Origin: Bacteroidia bacterium
GTDB lineage: Bacteria > Bacteroidota > Bacteroidia > Bacteroidales > JAPLDU01
Assembly: GCA_026391255.1 (NCBI GenBank)
Contig: JAPLDU010000018.1
Coordinates: 41,830 to 105,829, forward strand
Direction: 5' to 3'
DNA length: 64,000 nucleotides
Shown: in pieces, positions 33,657-43,398 of the stretch
How positions within the stretch are numbered: the first letter of the stretch is position 1
Layout: every line of letters starts with the position of its first letter
Made by a program: the position numbers and the translations under genes
Notes under the pieces: model-generated
Database searches by the model: none
Seen by the model: only the letters and a program-made list of their open reading frames with translations
What the model was told of the DNA's origin: nothing

Positions 33657-34472
33657 CTAATTATACGAAAGCCCACCCACTAACAATCTGTTAACAATTA
33701 CAATTATAGCAAGAAATATCAGCAACCGATAATTAAAGCTGTTAATATTTATAATATCCTGGTTCAATATACGCTTTGGATATTTTGCATTAAGTGCATA
33801 GCCGTAAGTCCACATAATGGCAAAGGGACTGCATACCGGGGCAATCAGGCTGGCAAATGTTGGAATCGGTATATTGAGCAAAGTTGTAATAATTATTCCG
33901 AAAAACAAAGGATACATAATCAGCGATCTGATAAAAGGAAATCTCAGTTCTTTAGTCGTTGCAATTTCTTCAGTAGCCAGATCCACAAAATATTTTACCA
34001 GGTCACGCATCATAAAAAACAATAAAATTACTCCGACCACTGCAATTGTAACGGTCAACCAGGTTGAAAAATGTAATGCGTTACAAATGTAACCTGTATC
34101 ACCATAAGGAAAAACAGGCGCTATGATCAGATAGCCAAATACTCCGATATAGCCAAATGCTGACATGTACAAATTGAACAGGAATAGCAGATTCTTTTTT
34201 CTTTGAAAGAAACAGATAATATGAAAAAAAACACCAATGAATAAACTGACCGCAGGACCGGCAGCTTTGATGAAAATTATTTTAGAAATTGATAATTCGT
34301 CTGTATTGTTCGAAACATAATTGTGGTATAATATATTTTCCTTCACATGTACCAGAATACCTGCCAGGTAATGCCCGCATTCATGCAGGGTCATTTCTGC
34401 AATGGAGGCAATTACAAAAAGAATAGTAGAATTTATGATCAGATAATTGTAGTTTTTTTTCATTTTTTTCAT
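33657..34472 (-). CDS. Membrane-embedded zinc metalloprotease-like protein (M50-like)
   Basis: A 271-residue protein with about six membrane helices. The first helix carries MTLHECGHYLAGIL, an HExxH zinc motif inside the membrane as in site-2 proteases (M50), followed by KAAGPAVSLFIGVFF, which resembles the AGP(A/L) motif of that family. The second M50 motif (NPxPxxxxDG) is not seen, so catalytic activity is uncertain. The start codon overlaps the stop of the upstream gene (TAATG at 34474-34470), indicating translational coupling with a second HExxH protein. Role unknown; possible intramembrane proteolysis or zincin maturation. Confidence 0.65.
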   Translation of the reverse strand: MKKMKKNYNYLIINSTILFVIASIAEMTLHECGHYLAGILVHVKENILYHNYVSNNTDELSISKIIFIKAAGPAVSLFIGVFFHIICFFQRKKNLLFLFNLYMSAFGYIGVFGYLIIAPVFPYGDTGYICNALHFSTWLTVTIAVVGVILLFFMMRDLVKYFVDLATEEIATTKELRFPFIRSLIMYPLFFGIIITTLLNIPIPTFASLIAPVCSPFAIMWTYGYALNAKYPKRILNQDIININSFNYRLLIFLAIIVIVNRLLVGGLSYN

Positions 34473-35350
34473 TATTCAAATTTTTCAAGATATTTATTAC
34501 AATCTGTCGTACATTTTGGTAAATCCTTCATTATGTCAAATAATTTACTTATTGATTTTTGTTTATTAAGTACCTTTTTCAATAAAAAATAATTTTTGCT
34601 GTAATTTTCATTCTTCAGCAAATATGCATTATTAATATGGAAATCAAACCTGTCTTTCTGGAAGGTATTACAATTAAGTAAAATTGCGGAAATTTTCTTT
34701 TCACAATTTGTATGATATGTCAATGCTTTAACAGGATTATTATTGATTTTTGATATATATTTATTGATGGATAAATATATTTTCTCATTAGTTTTCACCT
34801 GGTTTTCTGCTGATTTAATGTCCAGTTCAGGATCTGCCTGTGCAAAAATGATTGTTCCATAATTACCAATTACATCACACAGCGCTTCTTCGTACTCGTA
34901 AGGGATAGCAAAGTCCTGCTGCCTGATGTAATGATGCGTAAGTTCATGTAATATTATAAATGATTGCGCCTCCTTTGTATAATTGAGAAATCTTTTATTC
35001 AGTTCTGAAAAATAGTTTGCATAGGTTTTATAACAAAATACCTGATATCCATAAGATATTAATTCTGTTTCTTTTTCTTTGGCTTTTTCCTCATCTGTTC
35101 CGATATACTGGTAATCGGATTTAAACTCCCGGGGACATTTTATTTTGTCGGGCAGAGAGATAAACAAATAAAGATATGGATTGTCCTCTTCTGAAAACCG
35201 GGTGTAGAATTCACCTGTTAATTCAGTTTCGAATTCTCTGAAAGCAAATGCTTTTACTTTTTCAATAAATAATGAATCATAATTCGCAGCAAAGAGATTA
35301 TTAAAAATAAACTGTAAAAATAATATGAGGAATATTTTTGATCTGCTCAT
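34472..35350 (-). CDS. Exported zincin-like metalloprotease
   Basis: A 292-residue protein with a signal peptide (SKIFLILFLQFIFNNLFA). A complete zinc-site pattern is visible: ILHELTHHYIRQQ (HExxH, about residues 137-149) and, about 20 residues later, EEALCDVIGNYG, whose Glu and Asp could supply the third ligand as in gluzincin-type enzymes. The remaining C-terminal ~120 residues are helical and rich in Lys and Asn. I do not recognise the exact family. It is co-transcribed with, and overlaps by one base, a membrane HExxH protein. It may be periplasmic or surface-attached; no T9SS domain or lipobox. Confidence 0.65.
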   Translation of the reverse strand: MSRSKIFLILFLQFIFNNLFAANYDSLFIEKVKAFAFREFETELTGEFYTRFSEEDNPYLYLFISLPDKIKCPREFKSDYQYIGTDEEKAKEKETELISYGYQVFCYKTYANYFSELNKRFLNYTKEAQSFIILHELTHHYIRQQDFAIPYEYEEALCDVIGNYGTIIFAQADPELDIKSAENQVKTNEKIYLSINKYISKINNNPVKALTYHTNCEKKISAILLNCNTFQKDRFDFHINNAYLLKNENYSKNYFLLKKVLNKQKSISKLFDIMKDLPKCTTDCNKYLEKFE

Positions 35351-35387
35351 TTACCTGCCTCTGTCTAAATGATTATCTGATTTTTTA

Positions 35388-35432
35388 AATTATCACATTA
35401 TCACATTATTAAATTATCACATTTTCAAATTA
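35388..35432. repeat. Tandem repeat (ATTATCAC words)
   Basis: Several 9-bp units (attatcaca, attaaatta, attatcaca) lie just past the stop of the protease gene at 35436 and upstream of the zincin gene. Confidence 0.75.
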
Positions 35433-35435
35433 TAT

Positions 35436-37844
35436 TTACCTGATCAGCATCAGCTTCCCCGTTATCTTCTTTTCATTTTGATTAATTATAACATAGTATA
35501 ATCCCGGCAGGCAAGCTGATATATCAATAATTGCTTCATTATTCCCATTAATATTAGATTTCGGCATTCTGATTTCTTTTCCCAGTACGTCAAACACCCG
35601 GATCACGGGACTTTCCATGTTGTTAAGTGAAATATTGAATATTCCTGTGGAAGGATTGGGATAGATATAACACTCACTAATGCCTGCTATCTGGTCAATA
35701 TCTTCCATTCCGCAGACTTTCGGCTCAACCTTCAGAGAAGTAGTGAAAGTACTGGAGTAAGTTGTCACCGGGTTCCAGTTGCCATTCATCATTACGAAGA
35801 AAGTGTTGGTTCCGCCGGCGCCTCTTGGAAATGCATGAAGTACAGCAAAGGTATCGGCAGCATTATAATTTACTTCATAACCAACAAAAAAGTCACCCCC
35901 GGTTGATACTGTGGGAATAAAGGAAATATATTTTGCAACCCCTGGAGTGAACTGGCTGATCAATACATGTTCCGAATACAGTTCGTTACCGGGCAATGCT
36001 CCGCCGCTCCAAACCTTAATGGTGATATAGGAATTCGAATTACCGAAATAAGTTTTCCCGGCAGTGATATTCACCCCATACACAAAATGTCCTTCAGTAC
36101 TGGTATATTTTTCAGCAAAATCAGTGAAATTATGCTGATTCTGACCAGACCAGTAGCCCCATTCTCCGCTGCCAAAACCATACAGGGCGAGAGTTTCTGT
36201 CTGGGCAATATTGCTGACTATTTCACAACCGACCGTAACGGTGATATATGTGGTTCTGGTAAGAGTATTACTTCCTGTGGCATTAGTAACCGTAAGGCTA
36301 ACAGGGTAAATGCCCGGTGTTAAATAGCTGATGTTGTTGGGATGTTGTGATGTTGACATAGTCAGTACAGCATTCGGAAATGACCATAACCATGATGTGA
36401 CATTACCGACGGAAAGATCATAGAAAGAAATACTGCTTCCTGCCATGACTGTTGTGGAAGAAGCAACGAAATCAGCCACAGGCAGGTTATTACCATAATA
36501 CGGGTCGTAACCGTTCACATTGGCCACACCGGTATTACCCGGATCAAGCCAGTGCTTCAACTGCTGGCTCTGATCAGAATAATCGGCCCATGAACGGCAG
36601 AACTTGGCAAAATAATCATTTACCGAACTGGCACAGGTGGCTTCACCCCCGGTCAGGTCTCCCACAATACGGTGATACTCATCAAAAAGCGGAGATCCGG
36701 AAGAACCTCCTTCTGTAGTGCCAAGGTCCCAGGCAAGGATTTGCCAGTGACTGTTCACATCGTAAGTGGCACCGTAGTCACCTGTTACCGGCGGGTCATA
36801 ATCCTTTGAAATCTTTTTCACATCTCCCTGCGGATGATGTATGCAAACCGTTCGTTTGGCTGCTGCGGCCAGATTATTCCAACCTGCATAATAAGGATTG
36901 AAAGAAGCGGGAGGGATCTCATCCAGTTCTACCAACGAGAAATCCAGCGCATTTGTAGTCGCCTTGAGCGTTGAGCCTGCCACAGTCTGTGATACGGAAC
37001 CGTCTGGTCCATGACAACTCGGGCTTTCGTAATTAAAATAGAGAATGAGGTTGGATGCTGCAGTCTGCGAACTGAGACAATGGTCAGCCGTGAGAAAATA
37101 AGGTGTACCGTCATTGGCCGTATTGTTTACCAGTGAACCGCTGCATAGCGTTCCACCCGTAAGAAGCCTGCAGACTGAGTGTTTTTCTCTTTGCCACTGA
37201 TCGCCCTCGGGACAATTGATATCCACGTTGCAACTGCCCGAATGACCATAACTTCCATCCTTTTCAATGAACCTGAATATATTACGGAAATCATGTCCCA
37301 CTTCAGCTATCTCAAGTGTGCCTCTGAATCCGGTGGTTGCAGGTTCGTCGTACTCAACTATCACCTTTTCTCCCGGGAAAGGAGCAACAGGCAGAATATT
37401 ATCAGGTTTGTTATTTTTTTCGGTAAAAGCGCCAAATATATTCGTCATTTCAGCATTGTAAAGGAAAACCCTGCCTCCCGGTGGTATATGGTAGTTATGA
37501 AATATTAATGACAAAGAAAACGCGCCCGCTGAACGGATACCGATTCTCCAGATTTTACTGCCATCCGGCAAAATCGTCCATTTCCCGGAATGATCCATAT
37601 CAAAAGCTGTTTCGATCATCACGGCATAATGCAGGGGCTTGCTGAGATCATTCTCATTTTCTGTAAGGTAAAACCGGCCTGGATCAACCGGAGGAAGATC
37701 AATAAAATCAATGTTTCCAGCCATCTTCATTGACTTGCAGGCCGGGATTCCTGGTTCACTGAGTTGAGCCGGTGCCTGGTCAAAAGCTGACCATATAAGC
37801 AATACAGATAGTAATATTTTATTTTTCATTTGAACATTATTCAT
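35436..37844 (-). CDS. T9SS-exported trypsin-like serine protease with PKD domain
   Basis: An 802-residue secreted protease of the lysyl-endopeptidase-like S1 group. Order: signal peptide (1-26), N-terminal propeptide/beta domain, protease domain from about residue 205 with catalytic His in YFLTADHCLSS, Asp in ALDFSLVELDEIP and Ser in EGGSSGSPLF, PKD domain (about 455-535), a beta-sandwich domain (about 540-700), and a C-terminal type A T9SS sorting domain beginning YIYPNPSTGIFNISL and ending KKITGKLMLIR. Expected to be exported by T9SS and attached or released at the cell surface. A paralogue follows at 38057-40036, separated by a terminator. Many Cys suggest disulfides. Confidence 0.92.
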   Translation of the reverse strand: MNNVQMKNKILLSVLLIWSAFDQAPAQLSEPGIPACKSMKMAGNIDFIDLPPVDPGRFYLTENENDLSKPLHYAVMIETAFDMDHSGKWTILPDGSKIWRIGIRSAGAFSLSLIFHNYHIPPGGRVFLYNAEMTNIFGAFTEKNNKPDNILPVAPFPGEKVIVEYDEPATTGFRGTLEIAEVGHDFRNIFRFIEKDGSYGHSGSCNVDINCPEGDQWQREKHSVCRLLTGGTLCSGSLVNNTANDGTPYFLTADHCLSSQTAASNLILYFNYESPSCHGPDGSVSQTVAGSTLKATTNALDFSLVELDEIPPASFNPYYAGWNNLAAAAKRTVCIHHPQGDVKKISKDYDPPVTGDYGATYDVNSHWQILAWDLGTTEGGSSGSPLFDEYHRIVGDLTGGEATCASSVNDYFAKFCRSWADYSDQSQQLKHWLDPGNTGVANVNGYDPYYGNNLPVADFVASSTTVMAGSSISFYDLSVGNVTSWLWSFPNAVLTMSTSQHPNNISYLTPGIYPVSLTVTNATGSNTLTRTTYITVTVGCEIVSNIAQTETLALYGFGSGEWGYWSGQNQHNFTDFAEKYTSTEGHFVYGVNITAGKTYFGNSNSYITIKVWSGGALPGNELYSEHVLISQFTPGVAKYISFIPTVSTGGDFFVGYEVNYNAADTFAVLHAFPRGAGGTNTFFVMMNGNWNPVTTYSSTFTTSLKVEPKVCGMEDIDQIAGISECYIYPNPSTGIFNISLNNMESPVIRVFDVLGKEIRMPKSNINGNNEAIIDISACLPGLYYVIINQNEKKITGKLMLIR

Positions 37845-37897
37845 TTCAGACTGTAAATTTAGTAATTCTGATTGTTGCTTATGGCAGAAAATCTGAT

Positions 37898-37930
37898 AAA
37901 AAAAGGAGCCTCATATTCAAGACTCCTTAT
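37898..37930 (-). terminator. Likely terminator downstream of the 38057-40036 protease gene
   Basis: A stem aaggag/ctcctt with a 14-nt loop, followed on the minus strand by seven T residues. It lies between the two protease genes and would stop transcription from the upstream one. Confidence 0.65.
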
Positions 37931-37969
37931 TTTGTAACAATTCAGGTTGTTTATTATGTAGAATGAAAA

Positions 37970-38045
37970 TGTAAGTCGTAAGTCATAAGTCGTATGTCGT
38001 AATTTGCAATTCGTAACTCATCACTCATCACTCATCACTCATCAC
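37970..38045. repeat. Tandem repeats (AAGTCRTA, then ACTCATC)
   Basis: Degenerate gtcgtaa/gtcataa units followed by four near-exact actcatc units, ending 12 bp from the stop of the protease gene at 38057. Confidence 0.85.
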
Positions 38046-38056
38046 TTCTTTCTTGT

Positions 38057-40036
38057 TTACCTGATTAGTGAAATCTGCCTGTTGATAACCATAGATCCGG
38101 CAATAATATCAAAATAATAGATACCAGATGGCAGCATGCTCATGTTTATCTGCATCACCGACTGTAAATGCGGTTTAAAATTGGAATATACTTCCTGGCC
38201 CAGAGAGTTGTATACCCTGACAATAGTATTATCATGCATTGAATTTCTAAAGTCAATATTCACATAATCATTAGCCGGGTTGGGATATATTGAGATATCA
38301 GCCTTGTCAGGATCAATTATTCCATTTGTACTTGTAATTGTGACGTATTCAGTCTTTGAGCTTGATAATCCGTTGCTCGAATTAGCAGTAAGGGTTACAG
38401 GGTAGGTGCCTGCAATTTCGAAAACTCTGCTGGGGCTGGTAACTACAGATGTAAGTGTTCCTGAAGCACCCTGGAAATTCCATTGATAGGTGGTTGTTGT
38501 ACCAGCTTCTGAACTGGTGACTGAAGTATTATTGAATTTGATATTTGTTCCACCCGGAGCTGTAGCCAGGCTGGGGTAAAAATCTGCAATAGGAGGGAAG
38601 TTGGTACAATCTTCATTTTTGCCTTGTAATGTTGCAGGGTTGCTTCCATCCGGTGCAAGCCAGTCTTTCAGCCTGCTACTGGCCGTAGATCCGTTTGATG
38701 CCCATGAATAGGAGAATTTACCATAAAAATCAGCCTTATCGGGACCTGAACCGGATCCGGCGCCACCGGCAGTACAGGCTGATAATCCACCGCTCAGGGT
38801 CCCGACAACCAAACCTTCATTATTAAATATGGGAGAACCTGATGAACCCGGTTCTGTGACGCCATCGCCATGTGTGGTTGGCGACCAGACAACGTTCCAG
38901 TGCGTGTTGCCATAATTTGCCAGGGTAGTGGTATATGTTGAAATTTTCTTGACATCACCTGCCGGATGATGAATCCCTGTTCCGCTTGGACTGGCAGTAT
39001 TGGTTGAACGCCAGCCATTGAAATAGGGATTTACGGATGTGGGAACATACTTATTCAGTAATACCAGGAAGAAATCCGATCCGGTCCAGGGGCCGTTTGC
39101 TTTTAATGAGGACCCCGTTATCGTTACAGGAACAGGCTCAGCCTCAGTAGTAATATTACAACCAGTTCTTTCATAATTAAAATAAAAAACCCATTGAAGC
39201 AAATCACCAGTAGTATAGCCATCGGAGCAATGATTGGCAGTCAGAATATAAGGCAGACAATCGCCCGCACTATTGTTTACCAGCGAACCGGAGCACCATC
39301 CATAACTGGAACCATCTTTAACCCCAATCCTGACCACACTTCTTTTCTGGTTCTGCCAGTTGGCGCTTTCAGAGCAGTTCACATCCACTTCGCAGCTTTT
39401 GGAACTGTTGTATTCAAGAGTGTTAGTATTTTTAAAAAGAAAATTTACTGCCCGGTAAGCATAACATATTTCATTAATTGAAATGATGGATTGTCTCCTG
39501 ACTGCGGCAGGTTCATAATATTCGAGCGTGGCTGTTTCACCTTGCACCAGTTCGTTGGCAAACAAACCGGATGCTGGATTATTATCTTCGGTATATGAGC
39601 CAAGTAACTGGGTATTATCTTCATTATATATAAACAATTTTGCACCTTTCGGTAAAAAGAAGTTATCGTAATAAATACCAAGTCCCATTGCACCTTTTGC
39701 AGAGATTTTCAGTCGCCATAACCTGTCACCGTCAGGAAGATCATTCCAGGTGCCTGAGTTGTCCAATGTGAAATCCGTCTCAATTCCAACGCCATACCTG
39801 TACAACACATCTTTTTGGGCACGTTCGTCATCCTCCGCTTTTAATGCGAAAGGATCAGGAGGTTGAAGAAACCTCACATCAAATGTGGCCGGTAGTCCTT
39901 TAATTGTATAACTGAGGGGCTGACCTCCATAACTGATCTGTGAATAGGATTTTACAAAACAGCAAATGATCAGAATTGCAGTAAGAAAAATAACAGATAA
40001 TGTTTTTATATTCATATTCAGGTACTTATAAAACAA
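38057..40036 (-). CDS. T9SS-exported trypsin-like serine protease, paralogue
   Basis: A 659-residue paralogue of the neighbouring protease. Signal peptide about residues 1-32 (the true start may be MNIKTLSVIFLTAILI at 40015). Protease domain with His in YILTANHCSDG, Asp in GSDFFLVLLNKYV, Ser in EPGSSGSPIFNN, and the conserved IHHPAGDVKKIS segment shared with the neighbour. One PKD domain (about 490-570) and a C-terminal T9SS sorting domain starting ISIYPNPANDYVNI and ending QISLIR. It lacks the extra beta-sandwich seen in the 35436-37844 protein. Probably an extracellular Lys-type endopeptidase for protein degradation; specificity is inferred only. Confidence 0.92.
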   Translation of the reverse strand: MFYKYLNMNIKTLSVIFLTAILIICCFVKSYSQISYGGQPLSYTIKGLPATFDVRFLQPPDPFALKAEDDERAQKDVLYRYGVGIETDFTLDNSGTWNDLPDGDRLWRLKISAKGAMGLGIYYDNFFLPKGAKLFIYNEDNTQLLGSYTEDNNPASGLFANELVQGETATLEYYEPAAVRRQSIISINEICYAYRAVNFLFKNTNTLEYNSSKSCEVDVNCSESANWQNQKRSVVRIGVKDGSSYGWCSGSLVNNSAGDCLPYILTANHCSDGYTTGDLLQWVFYFNYERTGCNITTEAEPVPVTITGSSLKANGPWTGSDFFLVLLNKYVPTSVNPYFNGWRSTNTASPSGTGIHHPAGDVKKISTYTTTLANYGNTHWNVVWSPTTHGDGVTEPGSSGSPIFNNEGLVVGTLSGGLSACTAGGAGSGSGPDKADFYGKFSYSWASNGSTASSRLKDWLAPDGSNPATLQGKNEDCTNFPPIADFYPSLATAPGGTNIKFNNTSVTSSEAGTTTTYQWNFQGASGTLTSVVTSPSRVFEIAGTYPVTLTANSSNGLSSSKTEYVTITSTNGIIDPDKADISIYPNPANDYVNIDFRNSMHDNTIVRVYNSLGQEVYSNFKPHLQSVMQINMSMLPSGIYYFDIIAGSMVINRQISLIR

Positions 40037-40176
40037 ATGGGTATTTTAAAATGCGGCGCAAGTTATATAAAAACGTCCGGCCGGCAAAAAGATTTAATAT
40101 ACTGAAGGTTTTTAATGTAAAATTAACTGATACTAACTCTAAATGCTAAAAGCCTACAGCCTAAATACCTTAAGAG

Positions 40177-40758
40177 CTATTTCTTCCTGGTAACTTCGTG
40201 AAAGCATTTCCTGCATAAGGGTTCGTAATTATCTTTCTCTCCAATCAGAATTTGTTTGTCAGCCGGGGAAAGCCTGTGTGAATAGTGAGCCAGGTCACCG
40301 CAATTCATACATATAGCATGCACCTTGGTAATATATTCAGCGGTAGCCATTAATGCCGGAATAGGGCCAAAGGGTTTACCCCTGAAATCCATGTCGAGTC
40401 CGGCAACGATCACTCTTAATCCCTGCCCGGCCAGCTCATTGCACACTTCCACTATGTTCATGTCAAAAAACTGTGCTTCATCAATACCAATCACATCCAC
40501 ATTATTGGCAAGCAATAAAATATTGCCCGACGATTCAACAGGAGTGGACAGGATAGCATTTGCATCGTGCGATACCACTTCATTTTCAGAATAACGGTTG
40601 TCAATGTTGGGTTTGAAAATCTCCACCCTTTGCTTTGCGATAGTGGCACGCTTCAATCTCCTGATGAGTTCTTCCGTTTTTCCTGAAAACATTGATCCGA
40701 CAATCAATTCTATCCAGCCCGACCGTAGCGAATTATTTTTTGAATTCTCAAGAAACAT
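40177..40758 (-). CDS. tdk: Thymidine kinase
   Basis: A 193-residue type II thymidine kinase of the dTMP salvage pathway. P-loop GSMFSGKT is at residues 21-28, the Asp-box is IDEAQFFD, lasso-type residues follow, and two Cys pairs for structural zinc are intact ([14 protein letters not shown] and PLCRKCF). Length normal. It stands alone on the minus strand, 140 bp from the protease gene, with no operon partners. Confidence 0.96.
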   Translation of the reverse strand: MFLENSKNNSLRSGWIELIVGSMFSGKTEELIRRLKRATIAKQRVEIFKPNIDNRYSENEVVSHDANAILSTPVESSGNILLLANNVDVIGIDEAQFFDMNIVEVCNELAGQGLRVIVAGLDMDFRGKPFGPIPALMATAEYITKVHAICMNCGDLAHYSHRLSPADKQILIGEKDNYEPLCRKCFHEVTRKK

Positions 40759-40998
40759 GGGAAAAATTTAATCAATACTCTATAATATAGCATATAAAAT
40801 TGAAAGATAATAAGTTACATGCAAAAAGCAAAAGCGAACATTATAAATTATAAAAAAAAAATTAATTTATAATAACTCGTAATTTAAAACTTTATAAACT
40901 TTATAACTTTTAACTTTATAAACTCAGATACTTATATTTTTATCGAATCGTTACTTTTACAAACTTACAATTTCTTATTTATTTTAAAAAATATTCTC

Positions 40999-41868
40999 AT
41001 GGATATTAAAAGCCTCATAGGATATATCAATCGTGACATTCGTGATATTGGTGAACTGACTGCTTCTTTCTCAGGTTATGACAAGATACCTCAGTTCGAC
41101 ATGGATCTGACATTGTCAAAAATCAAGACCATTGCCGAAGAACTTGAAATGCTGGAAAAGCTTAATTCAGGCATTGCCGTTTCGGTTAATAAGCAGGTTG
41201 TCAATGAAAAAGAGGAAGTTAAATCTAATACGGTTCCACCGGAGCAATCAAAAATTCATAATGTACAGGTTAAATCAGCAAATTCAACCCTGACCGTGAC
41301 AAATCAGATGACTACTAAACAGTTTGAAGTAATGGTAAATGAAGAACCTCAGCCGGAAGTACTACCTGAATTAGAGAAGGAGATTTCAAAACAATTGACC
41401 GAGACATTAAAAAATAAAAAGAAATCACCACCTGTTGAGAACGTTGAAGTTGTTCTTCAAGCGACAGATATTAAGGATGTTATTAAAGAGAACAAAGAAA
41501 AGCCTGAGGATAAACATAAAAAAGAAGAAATTCCTGCTAAAAAGCCCCTGGGTGACCGTCTGAAGAATGAAAAGCGTTCCCTGATAGACGTGATTTCTGA
41601 GAATATCCCTGAAAATGGAATAAAGCTCAAGCTGAAATCCAATCCAATATCTGATATCCGCACAGCGATTTCTCTGAATGATAAAATCTGGTTTGTAAAG
41701 GAATTGTTTGACGGTGACACAAACAGTATGAATATTGCCATCGATAAACTGAATACCCTGGATAGCTTTGAAAAGGCAATGGAATACATAAATGCAAATT
41801 TTAGCTGGGATATTGATAATGTGCCTGCCAGCAAATTTATTTCATTGATCGAACGACGGTACTTATAA
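40999..41868 (+). CDS. Conserved Bacteroidota protein of unknown function
   Basis: A 289-residue protein. The N-terminal ~65 residues are helical, residues about 70-195 are low-complexity and charged (many Lys, Glu, Pro), probably disordered, and the C-terminal ~90 residues form a conserved helical domain (ISDIRTAISLNDKIWFVKEL, then ASKFISLIERRY at the end) that I recall from many Bacteroidota hypothetical proteins. No signal peptide or membrane helix, so cytoplasmic. No function is known to me. Flanked by tandem repeats on the 3' side. Confidence 0.8.
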   Translation: MDIKSLIGYINRDIRDIGELTASFSGYDKIPQFDMDLTLSKIKTIAEELEMLEKLNSGIAVSVNKQVVNEKEEVKSNTVPPEQSKIHNVQVKSANSTLTVTNQMTTKQFEVMVNEEPQPEVLPELEKEISKQLTETLKNKKKSPPVENVEVVLQATDIKDVIKENKEKPEDKHKKEEIPAKKPLGDRLKNEKRSLIDVISENIPENGIKLKLKSNPISDIRTAISLNDKIWFVKELFDGDTNSMNIAIDKLNTLDSFEKAMEYINANFSWDIDNVPASKFISLIERRYL

Positions 41869-41895
41869 TAGTTATGAGTTATGAGTTATGAGTAT
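41869..41895. repeat. 7-bp tandem repeat (GAGTTAT)
   Basis: Over three copies of gagttat start immediately after the stop at 41868. Confidence 0.88.
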
Positions 41896-41976
41896 TAGGC
41901 TGAGTGATGAGTTTTCAAGAAATTTATTCGTCGCTTCGTTCGCTAAGTTCGCCCCGTCACTTAGGCGCTAAAGACA

Positions 41977-42112
41977 GCAAACTTACCAATATGTTGTCGC
42001 TAATCTTATTCCAGTGAAACGGATTTAATTTTCAAATTTGCACATTTTCAAATTTTCAAATTAAGATTTAATTTTCAAATTTGCACATTTTCAAATTTTC
42101 AAATTAATTTAG
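41977..42112 (+). repeat. Dispersed repeat D, copy 2, with internal duplication
   Basis: Matches 1185-1290 (acttaccaatatgttgtcgc and following), but the final ~42 bp, rich in ttttcaaa, is duplicated in tandem (42022-42063 and 42065-42106). It ends 18 bp before the M28 peptidase ATG. Confidence 0.82.
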
Positions 42113-42129
42113 TGCCTGTTGCCAGAATT

Positions 42130-43398
42130 ATGAAAAAAGCATTGATTTTGATATTGATATCATTTTTCCCCTTAAGCCTGCTGCCACAGGTGACCGACTA
42201 TGCCCGCAGGCAGGTTGAAATACTCACATCTCCCGGTTTTTACGGAAGAGGTTATGTAAAAAAAGGAGATCACATTGCTTCAGAATACATCAGTCAGCAA
42301 TTCAAAACCTTCGGACTGGAGCATTTCAGCAAGTCTTATTTCCAGGATTATGATTTTCCGGTAAATACTTTTCCGTCAGACATCCTTGTGCAGGTTGAAA
42401 ATGTTGTGCTGGAACCGGGTGTTGATTACCTGGTTGGCGCAACATCCGGTTCCTGCAAAGGGACTTATCCCGTTGCCTGGATCAATAAAAAAGTGGTGGA
42501 TTTCCCGGATGCTTTCAGAAATATGCTCAGCAACGATCTCAAAAATTACTTTATCGCCATTGATACAACGGGTATAAAGGATAAAGATTACCTTAACCTC
42601 ATTGAAATGATCAGAAAAGAAAACCCGGTTAAAGCCAGGGGGATCGTAGAAATTCAACATGGCAACTTAGTTCATCGGATCAGGAAGACAGCACTTGGTT
42701 ATCCGGTGATTGAGATCAGGAATGGGAAATTAACGCCTGATAACAAGAATATTACTGTAAACATCAGGAATAAATTTATAAAAAAATATAAAACCAGGAA
42801 TGTCATTGGATTTATAAAAGGCCGGGTGGATACATTTGTAGTATTCACGGCTCATTATGATCATCTGGGAATGCTTGGTAAAAAAACAATGTTTCCGGGC
42901 GCTAATGATAATGCTTCAGGGACTGCCATGGTACTAAGCCTGGCACGTTATTTCTCTGCTTCCGTAGAAAAGCCTCATTATTCCGTGGCTTTTATGTTGT
43001 TCAGCGGGGAAGAGGCCGGACTGATGGGTTCAAAATATTATGCTTCAAATCCACTATTCCCGTTAGAAAAAATAAAGGTATTATTTAATACAGACCTTGT
43101 CGGGACAGGCGAAGACGGGATTAATGTTGCTGAAGGTACCGTTTTAAAAAAGGAATTTAACCGCCTTGATTCAATTAATTCGTTGAAGAAATACTTTGTT
43201 AAGGTCAATGCCAGTGCACCCGCCGCTAACAGTGATCAGTCTCCATTTTATGACAAGGGCGTGAAAGCCTTATTTATTCTGACACTGGGTAATTATAAGG
43301 AATATCATAACATTTATGATAAAGCAGAAGGTTTGCCATTATCCAGGTTTGACGAGCTTTTCAGCCTTCTCAGGGACTATGCGGAACTGAAGAATTAA
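42130..43398 (+). CDS. Exported M28-family zinc peptidase
   Basis: A 422-residue protein with a signal peptide (KKALILILISFFPLSLLPQ) and an M28 (aminopeptidase Y/S-type) fold. Zinc ligands are visible: His and Asp in FTAHYDHLG and FPGANDNASG, the Glu-Glu pair in FSGEEAGLMG, Asp in LFNTDLVGTG, and His in EYHNIYDKAE. It would release N-terminal residues from peptides in the periplasm or outside, matching the other exported peptidases here. The ATG at 42130 is preferred over GTG at 42112 because the signal peptide starts there. The region before residue 230 carries a PA-like insert. No T9SS domain. Confidence 0.9.
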   Translation: MKKALILILISFFPLSLLPQVTDYARRQVEILTSPGFYGRGYVKKGDHIASEYISQQFKTFGLEHFSKSYFQDYDFPVNTFPSDILVQVENVVLEPGVDYLVGATSGSCKGTYPVAWINKKVVDFPDAFRNMLSNDLKNYFIAIDTTGIKDKDYLNLIEMIRKENPVKARGIVEIQHGNLVHRIRKTALGYPVIEIRNGKLTPDNKNITVNIRNKFIKKYKTRNVIGFIKGRVDTFVVFTAHYDHLGMLGKKTMFPGANDNASGTAMVLSLARYFSASVEKPHYSVAFMLFSGEEAGLMGSKYYASNPLFPLEKIKVLFNTDLVGTGEDGINVAEGTVLKKEFNRLDSINSLKKYFVKVNASAPAANSDQSPFYDKGVKALFILTLGNYKEYHNIYDKAEGLPLSRFDELFSLLRDYAELKN

